From Alopecurus myosuroides (taxonomy: Eukaryota; Streptophyta; Magnoliopsida; Poales; Poaceae): a stretch of DNA of 64,000 bases. Numbering within the stretch: position 1 is the stretch's first letter; the number at the start of each line of letters is the position of its first letter. The position numbers and the translations under genes were made by a program. The stretch is from NCBI GenBank assembly GCA_028641055.1, contig CM054057.1, positions 404,664,814 through 404,728,813 of the forward strand. The letters run 5' to 3'. Below the pieces are notes generated by a model. The model did not search any database. It worked only from the letters and a program-made list of their open reading frames with translations, and was not told where the DNA came from. Shown piece after piece: positions 11,321 through 21,996 of the stretch.

Positions 11321-14300
11321 GTAGAGGCCCCAAACCGGAAGGTTCAGAACCCCTCATATGCATACATTCACGATCCCAGGAAGATCAGTCGTGAACAACA
11401 TACGAAAGTGGTACACAGATACAATATCCATTACACGAATAAAAGTAGTCTTACAAGCCAATGGTCACATGACGAAGTCTTTATTTACTGCCACGCAGGG
11501 CAGACAAAGTCTTACAACAACTAAACAGCGGAAGATACACGTAGGTAGCCCATGTCAAGCCTTCACCGACAGGCTGCTGACCGGGAGCCGGGCCTAGTTC
11601 GCGTAGTCGTCGGAATAGTACTCTTCCTCGCATTCCTCCTCATGTGGTACCTATTCAAAGTCTGGCAAGTATATACCAGGGGCGAAACCAAATGAGTATG
11701 TTTGAATGTACTCAACAAGACATCCTTTATACACTTACAAATGCATCATGCTTATATGGTGAATAGGTAGGCCATACATAGGGCTCACTACCAATGATGT
11801 TCATGTAAGATGACATCATAGTTGCAGTCATATTAATCTGTACCTTTGTTGAAGAAGATACTTCAGAAGAAAATAATATAGTTTTCTTTCTCTTGTCGAT
11901 ATCGCATATACAAGAGGTTTTATAAACTTGTTTTACAAAAGGAAGTTTTTCTTTGCAAAACTTCTTGGAACATCATGTCCAAACTTCATCGGTACCTTCC
12001 AGGTACTGATCTTCTGTTTTGAAAACATCTTTTGAAAACTCAGCACAATACTAGCTACATGGCCTTTCAACTGCCCATATCCGAGGGCTCGGCTATTCTG
12101 AATAGTTTTACTCTGCAGAGGTGGTACACATTCTACTAGATCCAAAACTCTGCCATGGACCACCCATGGATCGACACAGCGATATGCAAGCACCAGAGAG
12201 TTGATCCTAACTGTCCACTCTGACACAAACTAGTATATGCTCATTCCTTCAGGTGGGTTGTCTCCCCGGCATCAGGTCCCGCCCTGCCTCGTCAGGAGGC
12301 CCAGCTGTCGCATCCGGAGGGACAATTAATCCCACACTGTGTATGTCCCGTTTCTCCCTCCTGGCGACACTTCGGTTCAGAGAATCAGCTTCTCTATAGC
12401 ACTTTGGAATAAAACATACACTAACAAGTTCAAGCATCTAGATAGGCCCCATACCCATATAGGGGTAGAGTGGTAGTACATCTTGGTTGTCCAGCGAAGA
12501 CTAGGTTATGTGCCTTTTTAAAACATTTGAAATCACCTTCTCGTTTTCCTCCGGTGAACAAGGTCCCGCCTTTCCACCATGGACTCTTCATAGGAATACC
12601 TTGGTTTTGCAAAAGCACATTTTTAAAAGTGTCCACTTAGGGACTAAAATTATTATCATAGACGGTATTTACATACCTTATGGTGGTTAAGGGCTTGGTA
12701 ACACCAAGTTGACTAATGGCAAGTGATATATAATATATATGTAGTAGTGGTAATAATATTCACTCAATAAAATAGTTTGGTAATCAAGTTTTTGAAAACT
12801 TCAGAAGTAGATCATGCATATTGATAAATAGGAATATAACAGCAAGCTTTAAGGATGGCTTGCCTTCGTGGGTACTGAGGATCTTGGTCTTGCTCGCAAC
12901 AAGTATGGTAATAGTATCCTCCCGTCTCGACTATTTCTTCGTCGCTTTCTATCGTCGTAAAAGGAAAAAAGGATACATCCTATCAGAACCTTACCAACCA
13001 ACATATTGACTCAAACATAACATACAGCAAGCAAAAACACTCACAAAAATAATACTCAAGCTCCTAAAATAATTCCACACAAGCATGCACCAATGATAAT
13101 AATACTCACTATTACTACCACACTACTATAGTTGAACTAGTTTGTTTTTCTTTCAATCAAATGAGATGGAACCAGTGAGTGTTCCACTAGGTTTTCCATG
13201 CCATTTGAGAGGTATTATGCCTCTGGTCCATCTTCTAGAAACAAAATAATTCATAGTACAAAATGCTACTAGCTATTCTAGTGCAAAACATTAACACTAG
13301 CAATAATATTTAAAATTATGCATGCATCTCTAAAGGAAGTAAAAGCAAACTTCCAGAGAAGAAAACATGTACTAACAAGTACCAAAATGGTACTGGATCC
13401 AAGTGAAAAATACTTCTACAACTAGGATAAAAATCGAGCAAAACATTCCATCACAAATATTAATTGAAATAAATCTTGAGATTTCTACTATGCCTATTTT
13501 AATGTCCAAACAAAAACTAAGCATGCATGGATTCTTTTAACATGGCACTCCTGTGAGTAAAACTACCTAATAACACTCAAAATATCATTTATACATGCTA
13601 GAAAACAGATTGGCACTAGCAAACAATTATTTACAAAACAACTCTATTCATTTTATTTCTAACAGAAAAGTGCATTTTCTTAGATCTGTTGCCAAATTAA
13701 TTATAGAGCTCAAAAATTTACACAAATCTAGGAATACATAGATCTATCTAATATCTAACAGATCCAATTGGATTTACATCAAAAAGTGTATAAAATAAAT
13801 CCTAAAATTCATAGAACATGCTACTGGTGTTTTACCAAAATGGATACCATTTCAAAATGGTAGCTCACCTTGGGGTGAGGTCAAGTCCTACTGGTAGATC
13901 TAGTCAAGATATACTCTAGGAATTTTAGTTTTCTCATTTTAGACATTCCATTCAAAAGTTATGCCATATTCATTCTCACTGACAGTCCTCAGTTCATGAT
14001 TTTTCATTTGTTCCTCGTTCATCCAAAACCAGATATGCTTGTTGCCAACGTTCAAGATTTTGTTCATGCACCTCTGGGAATTTTTGCAAATTTTATTGTT
14101 GAGCTTAACATTTTAATTTTCGAATAAAGCAAACAGCCATTTCCTGGATATTTTCAAAAAGGAATAAACCACAGGGCAGTGGGCTGGTCAACGCCGTGTG
14201 GCGCGGCCCAACTGCGCCTGGCGGCCCGCCTCGCTTCCGCGACGCGCGGGAACGGGCGTACCGCTTCGCCTTTCAAGCGTGGCCATGGATCCGGATATCT

Positions 14301-15972
14301 ACGGCGCACGGCCGTTCTTCCCTTCTCTCCCTCGTTTCTAATTTTTCTCCGGCGAGCTCACAGAGACCGGCGGCGAGAGACGGACGGGGCTCACCTAGGG
14401 GGGTTGCAGGGCAAAAGGAAGAGGTCGGGGGAGTCGCGTGAGCTCGACGCAGTGCAGGGGTACAACAGAGACGGCGCGGGGTAGCTCCAGTCGACGCCGC
14501 CGTGCTCGTGCTCTGCGGCGGCTCCGACGAGGTCTTTGGGTCTTCTGCAAACGAGGGGACGTGGGGTGGCTCAGGATGATTCTACGGAGGTAGGGGAGTG
14601 CATCTAGGTGGGTGGGAGAGGCTGCGGTGGTCTGAGGTGGGAGTATTTTGCCCCGTGTTGTCGCGGTGGCCGCGGAGAAATCCCGACGATTCGAGCTACC
14701 GCGGGCAGCTCGGGGGCATTGGGCAGGGTGGATAGTGATGGTGAGCTGTGGGGGAGGTGGTGCACTAGGGTAGGGGCTCGGGGCCGCTTAAATAGAGGGG
14801 GCGACGGTGGCGCACGCTCGGGCGTGGCCGTGTGCCCGCGGGCGCGCCCGTGCACGCACTGGCACGTTCCACGTCGCTCTCCCTGGCCCCTGGGAGGTTC
14901 CAAAACTACGAGGAGGGCTCGGGCATCCACTTGCACCACGCCATGTCGAGGGAAACACGGGCGAACGCCACTATGGCTGGGGATAGGGAGCAGACTGTCA
15001 GGCGCCCATCCCTCCCTCCCGTTCTTCCCTCTCTGAAGCTCTCTCTCTCTCCCGTGTTAGTCAACCCACTTGCATGCCAAGGCAGGGAAAAGTGGGAGGG
15101 CTGACTCAGCTTCCAGAAGCTCCAATCCGTGTTCAAAAATATTGACTGAGCAAAAAGTTCTCATCAAAAGAAAATCGATTGATTTCACTGTTCTGAAGAA
15201 AAATATTCAGTTAAGTTTCAGTTACTAAATTTTTGCTAAGTGTTAAAGAAAACAGAAGGGTTAGCTGAAAGTTGGATTTGTTTTCAGGCCTCAAACATTC
15301 TTTAAATTTTATTTTCAAAGCATAGTTCTGTTAACCAACTTTAGTACTTTTCAAAACAGCAAAAGAATTCAAGTTTGAATTTCAATTGCTTGGTGAAAAC
15401 AAGGTGGAAAAAGTGCTAGTTGGTGTTTTTTCACTGTTTCCAAAATCCCATATTTCTGCCTTATTTTCTTAGCACAAAAACTTCAAACAAAAGGTTGTTT
15501 TTGTGATTCCACTTTTCAAACTAGGTTATCCAAAATGTAGTTTATATATCCAAGATCACATTCATGACTTGAAATCCCAAAATGTGATTTTTTATATTAT
15601 GAATAACAAGGGTGCAAAACCCTTACTAGGCTTGTTTTTTAAGTTCGTTTTTATTTGAAAAACTTGTGATTTCACCTTGGTTAATTTGTTTTATTGATTC
15701 CACTTGGTTCAATATTCAAATATAAGTTGTTTTAAACATTGCCACATAGGTTTTGAGTTAGGGTCTCAAGGATTATAAAAATAGAAATAATTCAAAATTG
15801 ATCAAAATCATCAGAAACAAGTGATTGGCTTTTAAATAAAAATGCTTGCTTGCATAGATAGTCATAGCTCAATACAACATGATGGATTACACAAGGGCCA
15901 TAAAAGTTTTTGTTGGCTCTAAAAATTTGATTCCCTTATGTAATACAAGTGTGCTAAAACTGGGGTGTGACA
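11321..15972 (-). mobile_element. 3' LTR of the chromovirus (left copy)
   Basis: Begins TGTAGAGGCCCC and ends GGGGTGTGACA on the plus strand, 4652 bp. Compared with the right copy it carries an extra ~63 bp at 11607-11669 and a different ~74-bp segment at 15409-15482. The middle (14160-15100) is GC-rich and contains the minus-strand promoter TATTTAA at about 14789-14795. Open frames in this GC-rich part are present in both LTRs but have no family resemblance and are read as non-coding. Confidence 0.93.
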
Positions 15973-15990
15973 GATCTCCCCCCCCCCCCC
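15973..15990 (-). other. Polypurine tract of the chromovirus
   Basis: On the minus strand a run of 13 G followed by AGATC directly abuts the 3' LTR, the expected plus-strand priming site for reverse transcription. Confidence 0.85.
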
Positions 15991-16023
15991 TTAAAAGAAT
16001 CTCGTCCCGAGATTCGCGGGTTT

Positions 16024-19000
16024 TTAGTCTTTGAGGAAACCAGGGAACTCCTTCCTGATAAAATCTTCACGCTCCCAGGTTGCTTCCTCCTCAGAGTGAT
16101 TCGTCCACTTAATCTTAAGGAACTTGAAAGCATTTCTCCTGGTAGCACGAACATTCTCCTCAAGTACCCGCAGGGGTCGATCACGGTAAGTCAAATCATC
16201 ATTGAGGTCAATGGTCTTGAAGTCAATGTCTTCGTAAGTGAGATTCTGATCAGGTACTTGAAGACACTTCCAGAGCAATGACACGTGAAAAACATCGTGA
16301 AAAGCTGACAGCTCCTCAGGTAGCTCCAGCTGATAAAATACCTCTCCACGACGGGCTAGGATCTTAAATGGGCCAATATATCGGGGTGCGAGCTTTCCCT
16401 TGACATGAAAACGCTGCATCCCTTTGAGCGACGTGACATGAAGGTACACGAAATCTCCGATAGTGAAAGAGACATCGCGACGCTTAGTGTCCGCATAACT
16501 CTTCTGGCATGATTGTGCGGCTTTAAGACGGTCACGGATTAAATGCACTTGCTCTTCTGCAGCCTTCAGAGTATCAACTCCAAAGATCTGACTGTCTCCT
16601 GTTTCAGTCCAGTTCAGAGGGGTACGGCATTTACGTCCATAAAGTGCTTCAAACGGTGCCATCTGTAGGCTTGACTGATAGCTGTTATTGTAGGAGAACT
16701 CTGCAAACGGCAGACAGTCCTCCCATTTAACTCCATAGGACAAAACACGGGCACGAAGCATGTCCTCCAAGATTTGGTTCACACGCTCTGTTTGTCCATC
16801 AGTCTGTGGATGGTAGGCTATGCTAAAGGATAGCTTGGTTCCCAAGGTTTCGTGTAACTTTTTCCAGAATCGAGAAGTGAAATGTGATCCTCGATCTGAC
16901 ACAATTCTGCTGGGAACTCCATGTAGGCTGACTATCCGGGAAATGTAGAGATCAGCAAGCTGGTCTCCACGATATGTGGTCTTGACAGGAATAAAGTGTG
17001 CAACCTTGGTGAGCCTGTCAACGACTACCCATATCGAATCATTTCCTCGACTGGACCGTGGTAGTCCAGTAATGAAGTCCATCCCAACTTCATCCCATTT
17101 CCAAACAGGAACTTGTAATGGTTGTAACAAACCAGCGGGACGCTGATGTCCAGCCTTCACTTGCTGACAAATATGGCACTCGGCTATAAACGAGGCTATA
17201 TCTCGCTTCATTCCGTGCCACCAAAACCTCTCCTTCAAATCTTGATACATTTTGGTTCCTCCAGGGTGAATAGAGTATAAAGTATCATGAGCCTCAGTCA
17301 TGATGGTTTGCTTCAACCCAGATTCAGCCGGAACACAAATGCGTTTTTTATACCATAGGACTCCATAAGAATCAATGGTAAAACCGGCAACTTCTTCTTT
17401 CTCCATGCGGGTTTTAATTCCCTCAATGCTCTTCTGGCCCTTCTGAGCTTCCTTGATTTGATCAACTAGAGTCGGCTGAACGTCCATGGCTTCCAACATG
17501 CCATAGCTGACCACCTCGATACCAAGCTGGTCAAGTTCTTTCCACAACTCCGGTTGTCGGATCTGGATCATGGAATTCAGAGAGACCGGCTCTCGACTAA
17601 GAGCGTTTGCAACAACATTCGCCTTTCCAGGGTGATAGTGGATACTAAGATCATAATCCTTGATGAGCTCTATCCAATGGTGTTGCCTCATATTGAGTTC
17701 ACGTTGTGTGAAGATATACTTCAAACTCTTATGATCCGTATAGATTTCACACCTTTTTCCGATAAGGAAATGTCGCCATGATTTGAGAGCATGCACAACA
17801 GCAGCAAGCTCTAAGTCATGGGTAGGATAATTCATCTCATGAGGTCTCAACTGGCGTGAGATGAATGAGATGACCTTTCCTTCTTGCATGAGAACACTCC
17901 CAAGTCCAAGCTTAGAAGCATCACAATACACATCGAAACTCTTGGAGACATCCAACATAATGAGTACCGGGGCTGTCACCAATCGATTCTTCAGCTCTTG
18001 AAAACTCTCAGCACATTTGTCCGTCCAAACGAACTTGCTATCCTTCTTGAGAAGTTGTGTGAGTGGTCTGGCTATACTGGAAAATCCTTGAACAAACTTG
18101 CGATAATATCCGGCTAATCCCAGAAAAGATCTGACTTCAGTCTGATTAGTCGGGGCGGCCCGATTAGCGACAGACTGAACCAGAGCAGGGTCAACAAAGA
18201 TTCCACCTCCGGATACTACATGTCCAAGAAATCCAACTTCCTTCAACCAAAATTGGCATTTACTGAATTTAGCATACAGTTGATGCTGTCGAAGTGTTCC
18301 GAGGACAATTCTCAGATGGTCTTCATGTTCGTCTTCACTCTTGGAGTAAATAAGAATGTCGTCAATGAAGACCACGACAAACTTGTCCAAGCATTCCATG
18401 AAAACCTTATTCATAAGATTCATGAAGTAGGCGGGGGCATTGGTTAGACCAAAAGACATTACGGTGTACTCATACAACCCGTAACGTGTGGTGAAGGCGG
18501 TCTTTGGAATATCAGTCTCACGAACCTTCAACTGATGATAACCAGTACGAAGATCGATCTTTGAGAAGATTCTTTCCCCATTTAACTGGTCAAACAGGTC
18601 TTCAATTTTGGGCAGCGCGTACTTGTTCTTGATGGTAACATCATTCAACTTACGGTAATCCACACATAGACGTGAGGAACCGTCCCGCTTGTCCACAAAA
18701 ATGACAGATGATCCCCATGGTGATGCACTAGGGCGAATCAGACCTTTCCTTAACATGTCGTCCAGCTGCTTCTTCAACTCATCAAGCTCCTTTGGGTTCA
18801 TCCGGTAAGGTTTCTGTGCTATGGGTCCAGTACCGGGTATCAACTCAATCACAAACTCGATATCCCGATCAGGCGGCATACCGGGTAATTCATCAGGAAA
18901 CACGTCCGGGTATTCACATACTACCAGAACTTCCTCAAGTGCGGGTGTGGCTATACCAGTGTGGCAGTGGGTCTCGGACTTTGACTTGGTTGAGGCGAAG

Positions 19001-19038
19001 GCAACTCTTTCCCCATCACTGGCAGTCAATGATATGGA
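16024..19038 (-). CDS. pol: Chromovirus pol: RT, RNase H, integrase, chromodomain
   Basis: About 1004 codons in the same frame as gag-protease, after an amber codon at 19039-19041. The frame has no ATG at its head (it opens with TTG context), which argues that it is the continuation of gag-pro rather than a separate gene. Domains in order: RT (about residues 70-250, catalytic VFIDDILIY), RNase H (about 340-460, FDVYCDAS), zinc-binding HHCC and DDE integrase (about 560-830: [27 protein letters not shown]), GPF-type C-terminal module, then a chromodomain (about 940-995: [25 protein letters not shown]). The chromodomain tethers integration complexes to chromatin in this clade. All catalytic residues I can locate are present, and the frame is open throughout, so pol itself could be functional if expressed by readthrough or supplied in trans. 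Confidence 0.93.
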   Translation of the reverse strand, partial: SISLTASDGERVAFASTKSKSETHCHTGIATPALEEVLVVCEYPDVFPDELPGMPPDRDIEFVIELIPGTGPIAQKPYRMNPKELDELKKQLDDMLRKGLIRPSASPWGSSVIFVDKRDGSSRLCVDYRKLNDVTIKNKYALPKIEDLFDQLNGERIFSKIDLRTGYHQLKVRETDIPKTAFTTRYGLYEYTVMSFGLTNAPAYFMNLMNKVFMECLDKFVVVFIDDILIYSKSEDEHEDHLRIVLGTLRQHQLYAKFSKCQFWLKEVGFLGHVVSGGGIFVDPALVQSVANRAAPTNQTEVRSFLGLAGYYRKFVQGFSSIARPLTQLLKKDSKFVWTDKCAESFQELKNRLVTAPVLIMLDVSKSFDVYCDASKLGLGSVLMQEGKVISFISRQLRPHEMNYPTHDLELAAVVHALKSWRHFLIGKRCEIYTDHKSLKYIFTQRELNMRQHHWIELIKDYDLSIHYHPGKANVVANALSREPVSLNSMIQIRQPELWKELDQLGIEVVSYGMLEAMDVQPTLVDQIKEAQKGQKSIEGIKTRMEKEEVAGFTIDSYGVLWYKKRICVPAESGLKQTIMTEAHDTLYSIHPGGTKMYQDLKERFWWHGMKRDIASFIAECHICQQVKAGHQRPAGLLQPLQVPVWKWDEVGMDFITGLPRSSRGNDSIWVVVDRLTKVAHFIPVKTTYRGDQLADLYISRIVSLHGVPSRIVSDRGSHFTSRFWKKLHETLGTKLSFSIAYHPQTDGQTERVNQILEDMLRARVLSYGVKWEDCLPFAEFSYNNSYQSSLQMAPFEALYGRKCRTPLNWTETGDSQIFGVDTLKAAEEQVHLIRDRLKAAQSCQKSYADTKRRDVSFTIGDFVYLHVTSLKGMQRFHVKGKLAPRYIGPFKILARRGEVFYQLELPEELSAFHDVFHVSLLWKCLQVPDQNLTYEDIDFKTIDLNDDLTYRDRPLRVLEENVRATRRNAFKFLKIKWTNHSEEEATWEREDFIRKEFPGFLKD

Positions 19039-20535
19039 CTACCCGGTGCAGTCAATCACACCTTTGTACTTGGTCATCCAATTCATGCCTAGTACTACTT
19101 CTATCCCTTGGGATCCCAGTACTATGAGGTTGGCATGAAAAGTTTTCCCTTGTATGTCCAGGGGTACCTCATTGCAAACAAGGTTGGCTTGGGTACTAGC
19201 TCCAGGTATTTGGACTAACATGGGTTTGTGCATACGGGTATGCTTCATACCACTTCTCTCAGCAAAAGGCTTTGTAACAAAGGAATGCGATGCACCTGAA
19301 CCAAACAATACTGCAGCAGGTACAGAGTTGACAGGAAAAGTACCCCTCACCATGTCTGGCGCATCCTGAACTTCCTCAGCAGTGACGTGATTCAGATACC
19401 CCTTGGTCCTAGTCTGCTTCCTGGGTGCTGATGCATGAGTCATCTTGGTAGCACTGTTCTGGGCTGGTGCAGCAGTCTTGGTTGGGCACTCTCGTGCATA
19501 GTGTCCTTCCTTGCCACAGGCGAAACAGGTTAAAGTGGTTTTGGTGCCCTGGGTTGGCTTGGCAGCATGGTTGGGTTTGTGTCCATTCCCATTTCCATTT
19601 CCACTGCCTCCAGGTTTGGGGGCGTAGGTCACGCGGTTGTTGTTGTTGTTATGGTGGTTGTTGTGGCTGTTGTGGTGGTTGTGGTTGTGGCTATGGTTGT
19701 TATGGTGGTTCCTTGGTGCAAAGGTAGGCGCCCTGTGGGGTGGTGGCCTGGTATAAGGGGTTGGACGGTTTCTGGGTGCACTTGGTCCTCCTTCAAACTG
19801 CATCTTCCTCTTCCTGTTTTCAAAGACATTATGTCTCTTGTGTTCCATCATCATCGCGGCATCCGCGAGTGACTCCAGATCTACAAATGGGATGACCACG
19901 AGGGTACACTGCAACTCATCGTGCAGCCCATTCGGAAACCTTTCCTTCTTCTTGGCTTCGGTATTGACCTCATCGGGTGCATACCGGGCTAACAGAGTAA
20001 ACTCTTCCCAGTATTTGGACACAGTCATTCCTCCCTGCTTCAGCTTCAGGAACTTGTCCTTCATAATGCTCATCACCCTCTGAGGGATGTGATACTTGCG
20101 GAAACGGGCAGAGAAGTCCTCCCAGGTGAACACATAGTTAGGAGCGACGGTGTCGCAGGTGGTCTCCCACCAAGTCCTCGCTGGCCCAGCAAGAAAGTGG
20201 GTAGCAAAGAGCACCTTGTCATTCTCGTCGACTCCTTCCACTTTCAGATCGTTGGCTATGGTGCGAAGCCAGTCGTCAGCGTCAAGTGGTTCCACAATCT
20301 TTGTGAACATCGGAGGGTTTGTCTGCTGAAACACCTTCAGCTTCGATCGCCCGCCATTACCGTTGTCATCGCCATGGTTGTTATTGTGGTTGGCGCTGGC
20401 AACGGCCAACTGCTGCAGGGCAGCAACTATGGCAGCACTCTCGGCTCTAGTGGCCTGACGGTCCTCCATCAAAAGTGCCAGCAGTGCCTCCACCGTCGGT
20501 GGGGGTGGTGGCGGTGGTTCCCGACGTGGCGCCAT
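19039..20535 (-). CDS. gag: Chromovirus gag-protease, ending in an amber codon
   Basis: 498 codons from ATG 20535 (MAPRRE) to TAG 19039-19041. The open frame extends 12 codons upstream but only to a TTG, so 20535 is the preferred start. An N-terminal proline run is followed by the retrotransposon gag core (PPMFTKI, ADDWLRTI, FLAGPARTWWE, WEDFSARFRKYHIP), a His/Asn-rich low-complexity stretch, and a CCHC knuckle CFACGKEGHYARECP. A pepsin-like protease follows, but its usual D-S-G active site reads LFGSGASHSF, so the catalytic Asp is Gly (GGT in place of GAT). The stop falls just after the protease, at VIDCTG, and the frame resumes immediately as pol. Confidence 0.9.
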   Translation of the reverse strand: MAPRREPPPPPPPTVEALLALLMEDRQATRAESAAIVAALQQLAVASANHNNNHGDDNGNGGRSKLKVFQQTNPPMFTKIVEPLDADDWLRTIANDLKVEGVDENDKVLFATHFLAGPARTWWETTCDTVAPNYVFTWEDFSARFRKYHIPQRVMSIMKDKFLKLKQGGMTVSKYWEEFTLLARYAPDEVNTEAKKKERFPNGLHDELQCTLVVIPFVDLESLADAAMMMEHKRHNVFENRKRKMQFEGGPSAPRNRPTPYTRPPPHRAPTFAPRNHHNNHSHNHNHHNSHNNHHNNNNNRVTYAPKPGGSGNGNGNGHKPNHAAKPTQGTKTTLTCFACGKEGHYARECPTKTAAPAQNSATKMTHASAPRKQTRTKGYLNHVTAEEVQDAPDMVRGTFPVNSVPAAVLFGSGASHSFVTKPFAERSGMKHTRMHKPMLVQIPGASTQANLVCNEVPLDIQGKTFHANLIVLGSQGIEVVLGMNWMTKYKGVIDCTG

Positions 20536-20879
20536 GCTGTTTATTGAGACATGTGTAAGACTATGCAGCAAGACTTAATGTTGTTAAGATGTTTGAAAAT
20601 TTAGCCACTTAAAAGTGTTGGGTTGATTTTTTAGTGAAAAAGTATGGATGATTTAATTTGGGTTAATGATTTGCTCTTTGAGGGTTGAGAAGATTCATAC
20701 AGCTCATAAAGCATACAGACTACATCATACTAATAGCATCAGGTTCATACATAGCACAACACACAAACAGACATCTACCACAACTACGCTCCCTAGAGCT
20801 ACATCGGGAGAATTCGCCTTATGGGGTCGGCGTACATCTAACTAGCACTACTCTATAGCTAAGAGGTGCTACGACTAGC

Positions 20880-21758
20880 CTAAGCGCCGTCGACGTCTAA
20901 GAGGAGCTCCTCTGGGTCCTCCTCCTCCTCAACAGAGTCGTCGTCCTCCTGCAAGCTCTGCGCGCTCATGTCCATGCCCTCTGCATCGGACAGGACATCG
21001 TCGTCAACGAGGAGGTCCTCGTTCTCCTTGCGGAGCTCGGAGTTCTCCTCCTCTAATCCCTCGAGAGTGGAATCTCGAGTGGCCAGCTCCTCTCTGGCGG
21101 TCCTCAGGCGGTCACGCAGGGTTGCGGTCGCCTCCTGAAGGGATCCCACCTTGGTGTGGAGACGGTCACGGGCCCGGCGGGTGGTCCGTAACTGCCTCTC
21201 CAAGGCACGGGATCGCGCAGTCGCGGTCTCTAAATTGAGCATCGTCTGCCCCAGATGGGTGCAGAGAAGACGACACTCGGAGGTGGTGGTGCGCTGCAAG
21301 ATACCCATGTCGTCAAGACGACGCTGGGTGCGGTAGAGCAGGATCTCCATATCTTCCTGGTGTGCGCGAAGACCCGTAACGTCCTGAGACACGGCCATAG
21401 GTGTGTCGGTCTCGTCCCTCCTCCCGAGGAACTCATAGGCAGTCCCTATGAAACGGTAGTCTCGTAGGTGAGCCAGGCGCGCTATGGCCTCCTGGATCAC
21501 ACGCACCGCTCCCTCCTGCCAGGAGCGCTCTACGGTGGCGATGAAGAACGCCTCCGCCGTAGGAGTAGTCAGTGGAGGGCGTATCACACACTCCACCAAC
21601 CATTCCCCCTCTATGGGGGACCCAGTGATCACCCCTCCCCGAAGCTCGGGAACGGGGCGGTCAAGCAGCTCAGTCATCGCTACGAGTCGCCGCTCGAAGC
21701 GGAAAGGGATGTCCCTGGCCAGTCCTAACTGGCAAGCCTCCGTGTACAAGACATCCAT
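20880..21758 (-). CDS. Extra coiled-coil ORF between 5' LTR and gag
   Basis: A 292-codon open frame from a true ATG at 21758 to 20880, sense to the element and upstream of gag. Residues ~1-130 are mixed and include RFIGTAYEFLGRRDE; residues ~130-250 are Arg/Glu/Leu-rich with heptad character (e.g. LERQLRTTRRARDRL, LEEENSELRKENEDLL), predicting a long coiled coil; the last ~40 residues are strongly acidic. There is no gag, protease or zinc-knuckle motif. It is not part of the standard chromovirus coding set. Spacer 20536-20879 separates it from gag, and the leader 21759-21980 precedes it, so it would be the first cistron on the genomic RNA. Function unknown; I cannot tell whether it is unique to this family. 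Confidence 0.75.
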   Translation of the reverse strand: MDVLYTEACQLGLARDIPFRFERRLVAMTELLDRPVPELRGGVITGSPIEGEWLVECVIRPPLTTPTAEAFFIATVERSWQEGAVRVIQEAIARLAHLRDYRFIGTAYEFLGRRDETDTPMAVSQDVTGLRAHQEDMEILLYRTQRRLDDMGILQRTTTSECRLLCTHLGQTMLNLETATARSRALERQLRTTRRARDRLHTKVGSLQEATATLRDRLRTAREELATRDSTLEGLEEENSELRKENEDLLVDDDVLSDAEGMDMSAQSLQEDDDSVEEEEDPEELLLDVDGA

Positions 21759-21980
21759 CTACACAAAATTTTAAGTAAGGTTGAGTTAGTGTCCAAGCGG
21801 GCAAAATTTTAAGGTCGAACATGATGTAACTTAATGTAAGTATAGTTTGAGAAAATAGGGAAGATGGTTGTAAGAATCTTTTAAAGCTTAATCACTTAAG
21901 TATATTATATATATATATATACACACACATATAGTACTAGTTGACGTCCATACTAACTAAGGGCTCCTAGGGTCAGGATA

Positions 21981-21992
21981 GCTCTGATACCA
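21981..21992 (-). other. Primer-binding site (initiator tRNA-Met type)
   Basis: Minus strand TGGTATCAGAGC, four bases inside the 5' LTR, the standard complement to the 3' end of initiator methionyl tRNA. Confidence 0.95.
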
Positions 21993-21996
21993 ACTT

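Noticed and set aside
14179..15136. Open frames of 76-142 codons in the GC-rich LTR core
   Set aside because: Present on several frames of a GC-rich non-coding LTR, partly broken between the two LTR copies, and without any family resemblance.
19567..19872. Plus-strand Val/Cys/Gly-rich frames opposite gag
   Set aside because: They are the reverse of the His/Asn-rich low-complexity stretch of gag.
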